Shown: positions 37,392-48,480 of the stretch, one piece after another | How positions within the stretch are numbered: the stretch's first letter is position 1 | How the letters are laid out: each line of letters begins with the position of its first letter | From: Margaritifera margaritifera | Lineage: Eukaryota; Mollusca; Bivalvia; Unionida; Margaritiferidae | Length of the DNA stretch: 64,000 bases | Reading direction: 5' to 3' | Assembly: GCA_029931535.1 (NCBI GenBank) | Contig: JAQPZY010001178.1 | Location: 372,001 to 436,000, forward strand | Notes under the pieces: generated by a model | Told to the model about the DNA's origin: nothing | Database searches by the model: none | The model's input: the letters and a program-made list of their open reading frames with translations, nothing else | Program-made: the position numbers and the translations under genes

Positions 37392-38080
37392 TATGCACTT
37401 AAACTGGCATTGTGATTGTCAAAAATCCAAGTCTTATAATATACAATTAACTGATCAACTTTCTCGCTGATATATACAGCCACAGCAGGTTTGTGATAAG
37501 ATATGAAAATGTATATATAAGCCATTATAAGTGACGAGCATTCAATACTGACATCAAATTCATGACAACAAAAAAAGCCTTTTATGTGAGACAAATAATG
37601 CTCCAGTCTGTAGAAATTCTAAAGAATATCTGGTTTCATGACCCTAGTCAATTATTATATATCTTATGAAAATTTAGATCTATATTCTTTATTTTGTATT
37701 GTTTATAGTAATATATGCCTAGTATGTTATTTGTCAAGAAAAGGCTAATGGATCATAACGAAACCTGGTTAATAGAAACAGTAGAAAGGCTCACTGAGCA
37801 TAATCAAGAATGAACCATTCAATTTAGATTACCATACTCGATGTAATACTCCCACATGCCTTTTGTCCCAAGTTAACATTAAACCTTTTTAAGTACAAGT
37901 GTCTCAACAGCAGCATGAAGAGAAATAGCTGTCAAAGCCTGCACAAAACATCATGCTTTTATCAAGAACCCTAGCATTAATTTTTTGGAATCTAGCTATC
38001 TTTCTGGAATAGATAATATGTTTGTTTAAAGTAACAAAGCTATACAATCATATTGCATCTTCCTATGAATCTATACATAC
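37392..38080. other. Intron-like spacer, nothing recognised
   Basis: AT-rich. Short ORFs only. Confidence 0.5.
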
Positions 38081-38174
38081 CTGTACACAAACAGAAACAT
38101 TGAAGGTCCACTGATAATAAATGGAGAATCCATTCCTACAATTTCTGAACCCTGAATTCATGAAATAGTTTTCC
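38081..38174 (-). pseudogene. Decayed duplicate of the 25 kb exon
   Basis: Homologous to 24948-25066 and its flanks: 'ggaaaacta', the 'agaaattgtaggaat' block, 'ccatttattatcag', and a donor-like CAG|GTATGTAT. It is 94 bp against 119 bp, so its length modulo 3 has changed. Entering in the phase used by the 25 kb exon reaches TGA after a few codons. The flanking intron similarity ('aattatctgaatctttcttt', 'tttcttgttatgtacatatt', 'attgagaaactacattctat') shows a segmental duplication, not convergence. Confidence 0.6.
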
Positions 38175-38339
38175 CTAAATAAATAACCATAAAAATTAGT
38201 CGACAAAAATTATCTGAATCTTTCTTTTCTTCTCATCTCTGCTGCCATTTTTCACTAAATTAGTCTAATTTAATGGTTTCTTGTTATGTACATATTGTTT
38301 TGTTTTTTTATTGAGAAACTACATTCTATGTACCAGCCT

Positions 38340-39634
38340 CTGGGCTCGAAATTAAGATGTTTTTTCACTAACCCATATTGACAGGATCACCATAAAAAAA
38401 AACATTTTACTGATCCTGCCTAAATTCCTCTGATCCTGCTAAAATCAAACAGAAGAAAGTTCTGTTTTTAATTCAACATTTATTATTCATTAGTATCAGC
38501 TCAAAACAATAACAACTGTATTTCACCAACAACAGGGCCATCACAAGTTTGCATTGGAAGAAATGGTGCCCCAGATGAGTGTCGTCTTTGGCTCCCCCCA
38601 CTCAGGAAAGAATACCACATACTCTGCGAAATGGCGCCCCTCAGACTTGGCACCCCAGGCAATCGCCTGTTTTGCCTGCCCCTTACAATGGCCATGACCA
38701 ACAAGACCAATGAAAAATTGAAATTTAATGTTCAAGCTTCTTCAAGACGCTCTTGTTCAATGATGCCACAATTTGCTCTGTTTCTGAGGAACCAGCTTTC
38801 TGTCTGATTTCATGTATCTCTCTGCCAATATGTGTAGGGAGCCTGCATTGTGATTCCAGGGATGATTTATGAAAGTTTTCATACCCATCAACAAATGAAG
38901 TACACTGCAAACTTTCATATTCCTCTGAATACAATGCAGAAAGTGCACAATATCAGACTTCAGCCCTTCATATTCATTTACTTTAGCCTTTTCTGTACTT
39001 TCTTAGTCTCTTCTCTTGATGATATTTGCGATCGCTCTCTCTCTTGTCATCATCTAATTTCTGCTGTTTCAGTGGCAGCTGCGCACCTTGCAAATACTTC
39101 CACATTTTTGCAACTGTCACTGCACAATGCATTGAAGTAAAAACACATTGTTCAGTATATTTCTGGATTATTTTTTGAGTCGGTGAATGTGACCTTTTCC
39201 AATTGGTCAATACTAGCCTGATACCCTATTCTTTTTGTTATCATCAGTAATGAAATAAGTGCTGGGGTCAGTGTACCAGGTTAGTTCCACATGGATGAAG
39301 ACTGTTTTGACAATAATCACACTAAATTACTTGATGAGTGGATGAGTGGTTCAACATTTGTACATTTGTGACACAGCATTGATTGTACCTCTTCAACTGT
39401 ACAATGTTGGTAGGTACTCAATTAAGACAGTAAACAGATCAATTAACCATTAAAGGTAATGCTGACTCATGTTTTATTTGATACATCCGATACATGACCA
39501 CTTGTTAACTGTTATGATAGCGACTGGCGGTAATTTTCACAGCTTCAACAGATTAGTGAGAGCTGGGGTTTTAGTGATCCATCGGTGAAGTCACTAACCA
39601 TGGGTTAGTGGATTAGCATTAATTTTTAGCCCTG
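38340..39634 (-). mobile_element. hAT-like transposon relic inserted in the duplicated exon block
   Basis: The left end 'ctgggctcgaaattaa' and right end 'ttaatttttagccctg' are imperfect terminal inverted repeats of the CAGGGCTCGAAATTAA type. Flanks resemble an 8-bp duplication (CAGCCTCT left, CAGTCTAT right); the unoccupied paralogous site near 25160 reads CAGTTTAT. A minus-strand remnant at 38725-38934 has FVDGYENFHKSSLES, then IVASLNKSVLKKLEH, the spacing of the TTF-type zinc-finger region of ZNF862/KIAA1586-like hAT transposases. The catalytic region is absent. Confidence 0.65.
38500..38710. repeat. GC-richer block inside the hAT relic
   Basis: Contains 'gatgagtgtcgtctttggct', 'cttggcaccccaggcaatcg' and 'cctgttttgcctgcccctta', which has the look of a separate old interspersed repeat nested in the hAT relic. 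ORFs on the minus strand here are open but show no domain. The assignment is weak. Confidence 0.3.
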
Positions 39635-39870
39635 CAGTCTATCATATTGTTGCTTAAGTACTTTTTTCCCTACCTGTATTCACACAGAAAACTACCTGTT
39701 CAAAATTGTATCCCATACAATTTTGATTTTCTTTAATCTCATCAATATAATTCAGAATGTAGAATTTTCAATAAAGGTTCATAATAATTCTGCAAGATAT
39801 AGAATGGTTGCAAATCGGTACCAAAAACAGATCTTACATGAGCTTTTTGTTCTACTCCACAGTTTAAGAT
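39635..39870. repeat. Second half of the duplicated intron block
   Basis: Matches about 25155-25330 in direct orientation: 'ctgttcaaaattgtatccc', 'ttcataataattctgcaaga' and 'agaatggttgcaaatc' against 'cttgttcaaaattgtatccc', 'tataataattccacaaaatc' and 'agaatggtcggcatc'. It continues the duplication interrupted by the hAT relic. Confidence 0.65.
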
Positions 39871-40720
39871 TTTGCACTGGGCGAATTTCTAAATATAAAG
39901 CAGTCCTGCACCTAGGTTCCCACGGGCTGGGGACACTGTGTCCCCTGTTCTCTAAATCGGGGGGACATATAACATTTTAAAGAGACAAAGGAAAATAGTA
40001 GATAATACTTAAAGCACTAGTAGTGCTACAAAAATGAGATATTCTTATTTGCTTCAACAGTTTTGTCACCTTAACTTTGTCGTCCGCCTTGTAGTATCTT
40101 TTCCTTGGACACTTGCAATAATTGCAATAAATCTTTTATCAAGTATACAAGTAACTCATGTTTGAATATCTGGTTAACCTGAAATGAACTGGACTATGGA
40201 ATTTTCCGTTATGGATCTTGCTGTCATTTAACTTTTGTGTTCACTCATTATCTACCATCATTTATTATAATAATTTCCATTATTTTGTTCTGAATTTTTG
40301 ATATTTTCAAACTAAGTATATATTGATTAAATGACAAATTGTGTATTTCCATAAATTCAGTCCCATTTGTCATTAGTTCAACCTTAAAATAAATTAAATT
40401 TTTGCCACAGTAGATGCATGTGCCTTCTACCTGGAAAATACATTACACTTGCGGCCGACAAAGACTAGATGTGGATAAATGTGCACTAAAAAAACAGTAG
40501 TAGGGCATATTTTTCAATTTTCTTCCTGATGAAAAAGCATGCCCAGTGGGCGCATAGGGGTTAAGATTTGGGGGAAATAGGACAAAAAGTTGCGTGAAAC
40601 CTGTGATGCTGTGCTCAAGGTGCAACACTGAAAAAGTGAATTCCCAATTTGAACAATTGGATGATATGCTATTTAAAATAGTATCCAGAAATGATTATGT
40701 TGGTGTGAATCAGTTTTGTT
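39871..40720. other. Spacer, nothing firmly recognised
   Basis: A GC-richer phrase at 39905-39965 ('ttcccacgggctggggacac') may be an old repeat. No ORF or terminal repeats established. Confidence 0.45.
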
Positions 40721-40936
40721 TGCCGTATATACTCATGCATAATCCGGGTCCAAATGCAAACAACATAGACCCTGATCTGCCATTGCATAATGCGCCGGCA
40801 GATCAGGGTCTATGTTTGTTCTACGGATTAGTCCTTACAAACTGCATGGAACCAGATCTACAAGCGCATTATGCGATGGCAAATCTGGGTCTATGCAGTT
40901 TGCAGTTGGTATTGGAATATACATAGTATATACAGT
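40721..40936. mobile_element. Palindromic MITE, copy a (CCGTATATACTC family)
   Basis: The left end 'gccgtatatactcatgcata' and right end 'tatacatagtatatacagta' are inverted. The interior has two hairpins built on 'atagaccctgatctgcca'/'ggcagatcagggtctatg' and 'ccagatctacaagcgcatta'/'aaatctgggtctatgcag'. No ORF. It shares ends and interior with copies at 43.6, 48.1 and 61.0 kb. Confidence 0.8.
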
Positions 40937-41229
40937 AATTAAGCATTCAATAAGTGCTAGATGATGTGGGCTTCGAGCTCATTATGGAATGTTCGAATCC
41001 AAAATAATGTGTCATGCCTGGGTGTATGCCTGGTTTTAGACAAGCAAAGATGTGTATACAATGTTTGAGATAAACTTTTTAACAAATTTAGTTGGTCCGA
41101 TTTTCTTCAAATTTTGTCAAGAGAAAGGCAGATTCAGGTATTTATATCCCCATATGAGTGTAGTTGTAGGAAAATTCATTTGCATTGGGGAGAGAGCAAA
41201 ATTACAAAATTGTGGCTATTAAGAAAACA

Positions 41230-41357
41230 GAACAGTTTCATATCTGTCAAAGTGAATAGAACAGTTTCATATCTATCAAAGTGAATAGAACAGTTTCATA
41301 TCTGTCAAAGTGAATAGAACAGTTTCATATCTGTCAAAGTGAATAGAACAGTTTGAT
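41230..41357. repeat. 29-bp tandem repeat, ~4.4 copies
   Basis: Unit starts 'gaacagtttcatatctgtca' and ends 'aagtgaata', at 41230, 41259, 41288, 41317 and 41346 (partial). Copies are almost identical, implying recent expansion. Confidence 0.95.
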
Positions 41358-43644
41358 ACGCTTTATGGTACCAGATAATATTGTAATCCATGATTGTTAT
41401 ATGCACAAGATAATCTGTCCTGTTAAATAGGCAATGGGTTGCATTCCATTGTAAGAACAGATAAATCCAGCAAATATGTGGAAAGCTTCACAATACTTCA
41501 TTTAGAATTCAGCCTATCATTCGAGTATCATTATTTAGTGCATATATCAATATTTTGTAGAAAATATTTGTTTAATCTAAATTATGTAGCAGATCAAAAT
41601 TTGATTATCTAGCTAAGTAACGTTAGATTTACACATGTTAGAGTTGGTTCATATTACTTTCCATATTGAAATATATATTGTAAATAAATATGCTATTTTG
41701 ATAACTGGTCTTCATCTCTTCACTGATCCAAAACCCATTTGGTTTATCCTTGTGACAGTGTGTCCTTAGCAGGGGTCAAGCTAGACTTGAATTTTAGGAA
41801 GAAGTGACTTTTCCTTTTGGACAGAATAGGGAGATGTGAGAGCAGAACAGGGAGAAGTGGCAGCAAAGCAAGAAATGCATGTGTGTGTGTGTGTTCTGGT
41901 TCTCTTATTTGGACAGTGTCCTATATGTATTATTATGCATATTTGCATTTTACATTGGTTTTAAAGGAAACTTTGTTTTCAAGTTGAAAATTCTCCATGT
42001 TGTATGTATATTATAAACACATTTTGTAAGTGTATGAATGTATCATCCTCATATGCAGTGTATTCATACTTGAAAGTGTGTATGTTCAGATGGAGAGAAA
42101 TATGCAATGTATTTTGGACATATGACTTCAAAAAAGCACAGCAGAAACTATACATTGTAATGAATTTTAACTGACAGGAACACCTAGATTACAGTACTGT
42201 AATGAAAATAGGTAAAAATACTTTAGCAACTGCCACTTAAAGAACAAATTCATTTTTTTTAGTTTTTCTACACTAGAAAACGGCAGTCTAAAACAGTTCT
42301 AAAAGTTTGAAACAATATCTATAACACACACATGAGAGCACATGTACATGTGTCTTCAACATTATAGTGTTCATCTATTCAAACCACAGTGGTCACTGAT
42401 GAGTAATCTCAACTTTACAACTGCATTTTGAGGAAGCGGATTCTAAAGTAAATGTGAATCTTTTGACTTTACTATTTTGCTGAAATTTTTAAAAATTATA
42501 AAAATCAAATTGCTAGTTCTAGTGGCAGTTGATTAACTATTTATACCTACATGTATTTATAATTACAGTGATGCAATCTATGTGAAACAATGAAATGAAA
42601 CATAAAACTGAATCAGCACACAGCTATATACAAATATGAAAATATGGCGTGATGCATGCCATGTACATGCATTTATTTTTAGAAATAAGCATTTTCTTCA
42701 TATGACCACTCACTTTCTAGCTTTGTTGCAACAATCCCTAGATAAGATTGAACATTTATGGTTTAATATTTGTCTACATACTCGTAAAAACGTGAATTAG
42801 TTGGATATTTTTTCTTTGCTACTTTATCTCGTATTTTCACAAAAATGAGTGATGTAAGAAAAGAACCTTGACCTTAAGCTACAGCACTTATTGTCCATTC
42901 CACAACATAGCATTGTCCCATACGTTTCTGACCAACAAATTTTTATTTTTAAGCTATATCTATTATCACATAATAGTTACACTTTGCTTGCTATGAACTG
43001 TGTAATTTCCTTAATTTATGTGCCCAATGAATTACAAAAACAGAGTCTAATGAAGATGTACTTCCAATACACAGCGATGTCCGCTGTTATTACCCCTTAG
43101 CAGGTTCACTTACGGTTTCAAACTGATTTTATGCAAGCACAGCAGTTAAAATTTTCAAAATATACATTTAGAAAGTGCTTTCACCTATTCTATTCTTAAA
43201 AGACAAAATTGTTATTTACATATTTATAATTTAGTTTCAAAATGAGTTGTTAAGTTTTCATCATCAAATGATAACTTGTGGAATTTGGACAGCGATATCT
43301 TGTGGGGGGGGGGATAGAGTTAATGGTCAGTCAGCTATTAAAACACATAGCTGTGAATGTGCAAGAGTTTGTTTTGTCAGCGCAATAGATATGAACATCT
43401 GCTAAGGCAACATGCAATCCATTTTACCTGGGGCTTAACACTAACTACTTGGCTGGGTTGAGGGATCAGTAAGTCTTACTATGATAAGTTTAACCAAATA
43501 ATAATTTCTTAAGTGCACAGTGGAGGTATTAACGTTGCATATCGCATGATTCATTTTCCGTTGTTAGCTCTAGGGTTCTTGTAGCAGATTTAATTTTACA
43601 TGGTGCTGATATGAATTACTTTGGATTCATTGTTTGCATGCATA
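41358..43644. other. Long AT-rich spacer
   Basis: No element ends, arrays or convincing exons. Contains a short TG run near 41880 and a poly-G run near 43303. The 69-codon ORF at 42891-43100 is unremarkable. Confidence 0.5.
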
Positions 43645-43838
43645 TACCATATATACTCGCTTATAAGTTGAGTCCAACTGCAAACCGCACAGACCCAGAT
43701 CTGGGTCTGTGCAGTTTGTTAGGAGTAATCAGTAGAACAAATAACACAGCCCCTGATCTGCTGGCACATTATGTGATGGAAGATCAGGGTCTATGTTGTC
43801 TGCAGTTGTACTCTACTTATAAGCGAGTATACATGGTA
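43645..43838. mobile_element. Palindromic MITE, copy b
   Basis: The cleanest ends of the family: 'taccatatatactcgcttat' on the left and 'ataagcgagtatacatggta' on the right, nearly perfect inverted repeats of more than 20 bp. The interior hairpins use 'cagacccagatctgggtctg' and 'cccctgatctgctggcacat'/'gatcagggtctatg'. TA at both ends is consistent with TA target duplication. Confidence 0.85.
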
Positions 43839-44671
43839 AATTTTTTTGGTTTTATAAACGAAAAGACCAGAGCTGGCATGTTAAGCCCACAATCAAAGAA
43901 TTGCTGAAAAACATTAACCAAAAAAACATAACTGTTGATACTGATGCCGACAACAGAAAAGTGAATGCTATATCTCACTTCACACTAATGTAGGCTTCAC
44001 AAAAACGATGGTTTTGTAGGTACAATCAAACCTCTCAAGATTTGAAACTGAAATAGTTGTCTGGTCCAGAGTTTTTCTTTCTCGTATTAAAATTAACTAA
44101 ATAAACTAAAACGCCTTCAAAACCAAAAATTCTAATTTGATCCCAATGCATTTTGTTTCTGAAAGGTTTCACTGCACATATATTCATGGATGCACAACTG
44201 AGGGAGGAGTGGCGACTCTTGTTTTCCTCATATGTCAATAATTTGGGTCTGTGAATTTGTGATATTGTAATCCATGAAAATTAATATTTCATGAATACAT
44301 GTACAAATCAATTCATAGTAATATATTTTTGCATTTATATTCAGTGATAGTGAAAATGAATTTTAAAAGCATACATTTAATTTATATCTTCCAAAGTCGG
44401 GTCTAATGTTCTCATTTTACAATATTTCAATATGACATGTCTCAATATACCTATTCACTATTCAGCATAATTATGTTCTATTAAATGGTTGTAAAAGGGT
44501 TTCTTCCCTGGAATTTATTGATTCAGATGAAAAAGGGGTAATTCAAATGGACTGTTTGGCTATAAACTCATTAATAATTCAAAATTCTGAATTAAATCAG
44601 ATAAGCAAACAGGCTTTGTGCATGGAGTGTTTGAGTGGTTTATTTATACCTATCAAAGCTGTTCTTTAGTT
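43839..44671. other. Spacer, nothing recognised
   Basis: AT-rich; only short ORFs. Confidence 0.5.
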
Positions 44672-44759
44672 TACCATACATGCTCAAATACAATGTGCCT
44701 CAATTGCAAACAGTGATGATCCAGATCTGCAATCATACAATGCATGGCAGATCTGGATA
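44672..44759. mobile_element. Palindromic MITE, partial copy e
   Basis: Left-end-like 'taccatacatgctcaaatac', then 'aattgcaaacagtgatgatc' and a 'ccagatctgcaatcatacaa'...'ggcagatctgga' hairpin. The right half is missing; the minisatellite starts immediately after it. Confidence 0.55.
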
Positions 44760-45296
44760 CCATTATTCCTCACTATAACACCGTACAAAGGAGCCATAAA
44801 AGTGTACAGTGTTATATGTGAGGTCATCTTATACTGGGTTACATTATACATAGTACATTTATCCCTCACTATAACACTGTACAAAGGAGCCATATAAGTG
44901 TACAGTGTTATATGTGAGGTCAACTTGTACTGGGTTACATTATACATAGTACAATTATCCCTCACTATAACACTGTTCATGGGAGCCATAAAAGTTTACA
45001 GTGTTATATGTGAGGTCATCTTATACTGGGTTACATTATACATAGTACAATTATCCCTCACTATAACACTGTTCAAGGAAGCCATAAAAGTGTATGGTGT
45101 TACATGTGAGGTCATCTTATACTGGGTTACATTATACACAGTAAAATTATCCCTCACTATAACACTGTACAAAGGAGCCATAAAAGTGTACAGTGTTATA
45201 TGTGAGGTCAACTTGTGCTGGTTTACATTATACATAGTACAATTATCCCTCACTATAACACTGTTCATGGAAGCCATAAAAGTGTATGGTGTTACA
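44760..45296. repeat. Minisatellite, ~95-bp period, left part
   Basis: About five and a half units with 'ttatccctcactataacact', 'ggagccataaaagtgtacag', 'gttatatgtgaggtca' and 'ttatactgggttacattata'. Long ORFs on both strands (for example 44898-45347) arise because the units lack stops in register. The array is cut by the DNA transposon at 45297 and resumes at 47829. Confidence 0.92.
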
Positions 45297-47828
45297 CTGG
45301 TCTACAGCCAAAATGCTTCCGCAATAAATGTTGTCAAACTTTACTAATTCTGGGTCACTGAGAACGAAAATGATGCTTAAAATTGTTGATTGGCTCTAGT
45401 TTTAAAGATACTGGGTCAGTATATAAGACCCTTGACTTGGGAATGGCGGACGATAAGTGAGTTATAAAGGGAAGGGATCTCAATTGAAACCAGAAATGAC
45501 TAAAATACATCTTTGACTGGATCTATGAATAAATCTATGACTGGGTTTGGACAGTACTTGCTTTTTAGGCAAAACAATGAATGATGCAATCTGAAGCTGG
45601 TATTGCATCATACATGATATGAATTGCATCATGTTATTCCTATAAGTCATGGATGATGCTTATATCACTCTGCTGAAGAAATTGCCCTATATCAGCTCTA
45701 CAAATCATACAGTGTCGTGCTCTCTTATTTGTCAGTGTTTGATTTTGCAAAGGGACACATTTCTGTTTAGCCAAAGTGAGCAGAGATGCCTCGTACTTGT
45801 GTGAACAATGCAGATAACTTCTGCTATGTTTGTGGTGAAGTGACTTTTGCATCACAAAAGCGCAGTATAACCACTATGATTAAGAAAGCCTATCACCTTT
45901 ATTTTGACTGCAAAATTGGAGATCAGGACAAGAGGTGGGCCCCACACATATGCTGCAACACTTGTGCAACAAATCTTCACCAGTGGTTGAACAGTAAAAG
46001 GAAATCTATGCCTTTTGCAGTGCCAATGATTTGGAGAGAGCCAACATATCATATCAGCAATTGTTACTTCTGCATGGTGCCTCCAGTTGGTAAAAGTGTG
46101 TAAAAGAAGAAAAAGTGGACTGTGCATGATCCAAACATTCCGTCAGCTATACGCCCAGTACCCCACGGAGAAGGACTGCTGGTTCCTGATGCACCAGAAT
46201 CATTCTCACTTGAGTCAGACGAGGAAGAGGAAGAGGATGAAACTTCTAGTCCTGAACCATCAATGTCACATGACCCATATTTTCTCCCATCCTCCTCCTC
46301 TGAACCACACCTCATAACACAAGGTGAACTGAATGACCTTGTCAGGGATTTGGAACTAACCAGGAGTAAGGCAGAGCTGTTGGGCTCCAGATTACAGCAG
46401 TGGAATCTCCTGCCAGATGATGTTAGGGTTTCCATGTTCTGTGACTGTCAAAAGGATCTTGTCCCATTCTTCTTCATGGAAGGTGATCTTGTAGCCTGCA
46501 ACAACATCGATGGTGTGATGGCAGCCCTCAAGTTCATTCATGATCCAGATGAGTGGAGACTGTTCATTGATTCATCGAAGACAAGTCTTAAAGCTGTTTT
46601 GCTGCATAATGGCAAAGTTTTGCCATCAATTCCAGTTGGTCATGCAGTCCATAGGAAGGAAACCTATGAAAACAACAAGTTTTGAGGTGCATAAACTATG
46701 ACCAACATCAGAGGCAGCTTTGTGGCTTTTTCAAGGTTCTTGCTCTCTTGCTTGGTCTGCAGACTGGATACACAAAGTACTGCTGTTTTCTCTGTGAAAG
46801 GGATAGTTGTGCGAGAGATTCCCACTACATTAAGAGAGATTGGCCACTCCGACAGTCATTAGAGCCTGGGATGAAAAGTGTTCAGCATCCACCACTTGTT
46901 GAATCAAGGAAGATTTTGTTACCACATTTGCACATCAAGCTGGGTCTGATGAAGAACTTTGTCAAGGCCATGGACAAAACACAAGCAGCTTTCAAGTACC
47001 TCTGTGGAAAATTTCCCAAGGTTAAGTGAAGCTAAGATAAAGGAAGGTGTCTTTGTTGGTCCTCAGATTCGTGAACTTCTTTGAGATTATGCATTTCACC
47101 GAGCACTCTGTGGCAAGGAAAAGACGGCATGGAAAACCTTCCAGTTAGTGGCAACAAATTTTCTCGGAAACAACAAGGCAGACAACTACAGGGAGTTGGT
47201 GGAAAACCTCCTCAAGGCATACAAAAGCCTTGGTTGCAAAATGTCACTAAAGATACATTTTTTTGCACTCTCATCTAGATTTTTTCCACTGAATTGAGGA
47301 GCAGTGAGCGACGAGCATGGCGAGCGATTTCACCAGGACATTGCAACAATGGAGAAACGCTATCAGGGAAAATGGAGCCCATCAGTGCTTGCAGACTATT
47401 GCTGGACAGTGACAAGAGATGCTCCATTTAATGAATACAAGAGACAAGCCAAGAAGCACCGAGTAGATACTGAATAAGGATAAACTATGTACTTATATAT
47501 ACATAAGTTTTTTTACTTTTGTTTCAATATATTTTTTATTTATATAACCCTTTTGCTGTTTTTTAAAGTGTTACATAAACAGGACAGGTGAAATATTATC
47601 ATGTAAAGCAACCATAAACACATGAAAAGACCTAGGTTTACAATTTATGAATAAAACTCTACTATGTACACAATATACATAGACGTAAAATGTAAAAACT
47701 TAAATATCTTGGAAACAGTAGCCAATCAGTTGTTTTAATTGTCATATTTGAATTCAGCACATCAAAATCCCTAATAAATAGCACATTTTATCTCTGAAGC
47801 AGACGACTTCAAAAAAATTGTAGACCAG
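45297..47828 (+). mobile_element. 2.53 kb DNA transposon with 10-bp TIRs and a zinc-finger-like gene
   Basis: The termini are a perfect inverted pair, CTGGTCTACA at 45297-45306 and TGTAGACCAG at 47819-47828. Outside them the ~95-bp minisatellite is interrupted ('gtatggtgttaca' before, 'tgttatgtgaggtc' after), so both boundaries are fixed by the broken array. The flanking TGTTACA/TGTTATG may be a decayed 7-8 bp target duplication, though the array itself contains this word. It holds one broken gene, 45786-47477. I cannot assign a superfamily. Confidence 0.75.
45786..47477 (+). pseudogene. Broken gene of a widespread uncharacterised Cys-rich family
   Basis: A single protein can be traced through several breaks. 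The start, MPRTCVNNADNFCYVCGEVT, is followed by further CxxC pairs (HICCNTCATNL, SNCYFCMV), an acidic serine-rich linker, SLESDEEEEEDE, then VSMFCDCQKDLVPFFF. A later part has GYTKYCCFLCERDS, and near the end come VSDEHGERFHQDIATMEKRY and a WSPSVLADYCW motif. I recall intact relatives predicted in many mollusc, cnidarian and aphid genomes as uncharacterised proteins. Breaks: TAA at 46101, a frameshift with loss of a few codons near 46680, a frameshift near 47026, TGA at 47082, local shifts near 47257-47288, TGA at 47295. The paired cysteines suggest zinc binding; a transposase role is inferred from the flanking TIRs. Confidence 0.75.
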
Positions 47829-48147
47829 TGTTATGTGAGGTCACCTTGTACTGGGTTACATTATACATAGTACAGTGATCCTTCACAAAAACACTTCAGG
47901 GGAGCCATACAAGTTGTACCATTTTATATGTGAGGTCGCCTTTTATTGGGTTACATAGCACAGTGGTCCCTCAGTATAATGCTATTAAATGGTGCCATAA
48001 AAGTGTACCATGTTATATATAAAACTGCCTTATATTGAGTTACATTTTACATAGTACATTCATCCTTCACTATAACGCTGTTCATGGGAGCCATAAAAGT
48101 GTACCATGTTATATGTGAGGTTGCCTTATACTAGCTTACATTATACA
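47829..48147. repeat. Minisatellite, ~95-bp period, right part
   Basis: The array resumes directly after the transposon with 'tgttatgtgaggtcaccttg', 'tactgggttacattatacat' and 'gtgatccttcacaaaaacac'. Units are more diverged than on the left. Confidence 0.85.
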
Positions 48148-48366
48148 TACCATATATACTTGCGTATAAGCCGATACCAACTGCAAACTGCATAGACCAA
48201 GATCTGCCATCACATAATGTTGGCAGATCTGGGTCTATGCAGTTTGTAAGGACTAATCAGTACAACAAACAACATAGACCCTGATCTGCCAGCACATTAT
48301 GAGCCAGCAGATCAGGGTCTATGTTGTTTGCATTTGGACCCAGTTTATGCGCGAGTAAAGACGGTG
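48148..48366. mobile_element. Palindromic MITE, copy c, inside the minisatellite
   Basis: Left end 'taccatatatacttgcgtat' and a decayed right end 'gcgcgagtaaagacggtggt'. The interior has two hairpins: 'atctgccatcacataatgtt'/'ggcagatctgggtctatgca' and 'catagaccctgatctgccag'/'cagatcagggtctatgttgt'. Minisatellite units flank it on both sides. Confidence 0.8.
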
Positions 48367-48480
48367 GTACATTGATCATCCCTCACTATAATGCTCTTCG
48401 TAGGAGCCATAAAAGTGTTACATGTGAGGTTGCCTTATACTAGGGTGCATCAGACAGAGCATTACTATTATATCATATCA
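48367..48480. repeat. Minisatellite remnant between MITE and 103-bp array
   Basis: One unit of the ~95-bp family ('catccctcactataatgctc', 'ggagccataaaagtg', 'gttgccttatactagggtgc'). Confidence 0.7.

Noticed and set aside
38501..38735. Minus-strand ORFs as a host gene
   Set aside because: They lie inside the hAT relic, in what looks like a further old repeat, and show no domain.
44684..45347. Long ORFs on both strands in the ~95-bp array
   Set aside because: Repeat-unit artefact; related units with other lengths are full of stops.
46064..46435. 123-codon minus-strand ORF
   Set aside because: Antisense shadow of the transposon gene; its Ser runs are the complement of acidic and Ser codons on the plus strand.
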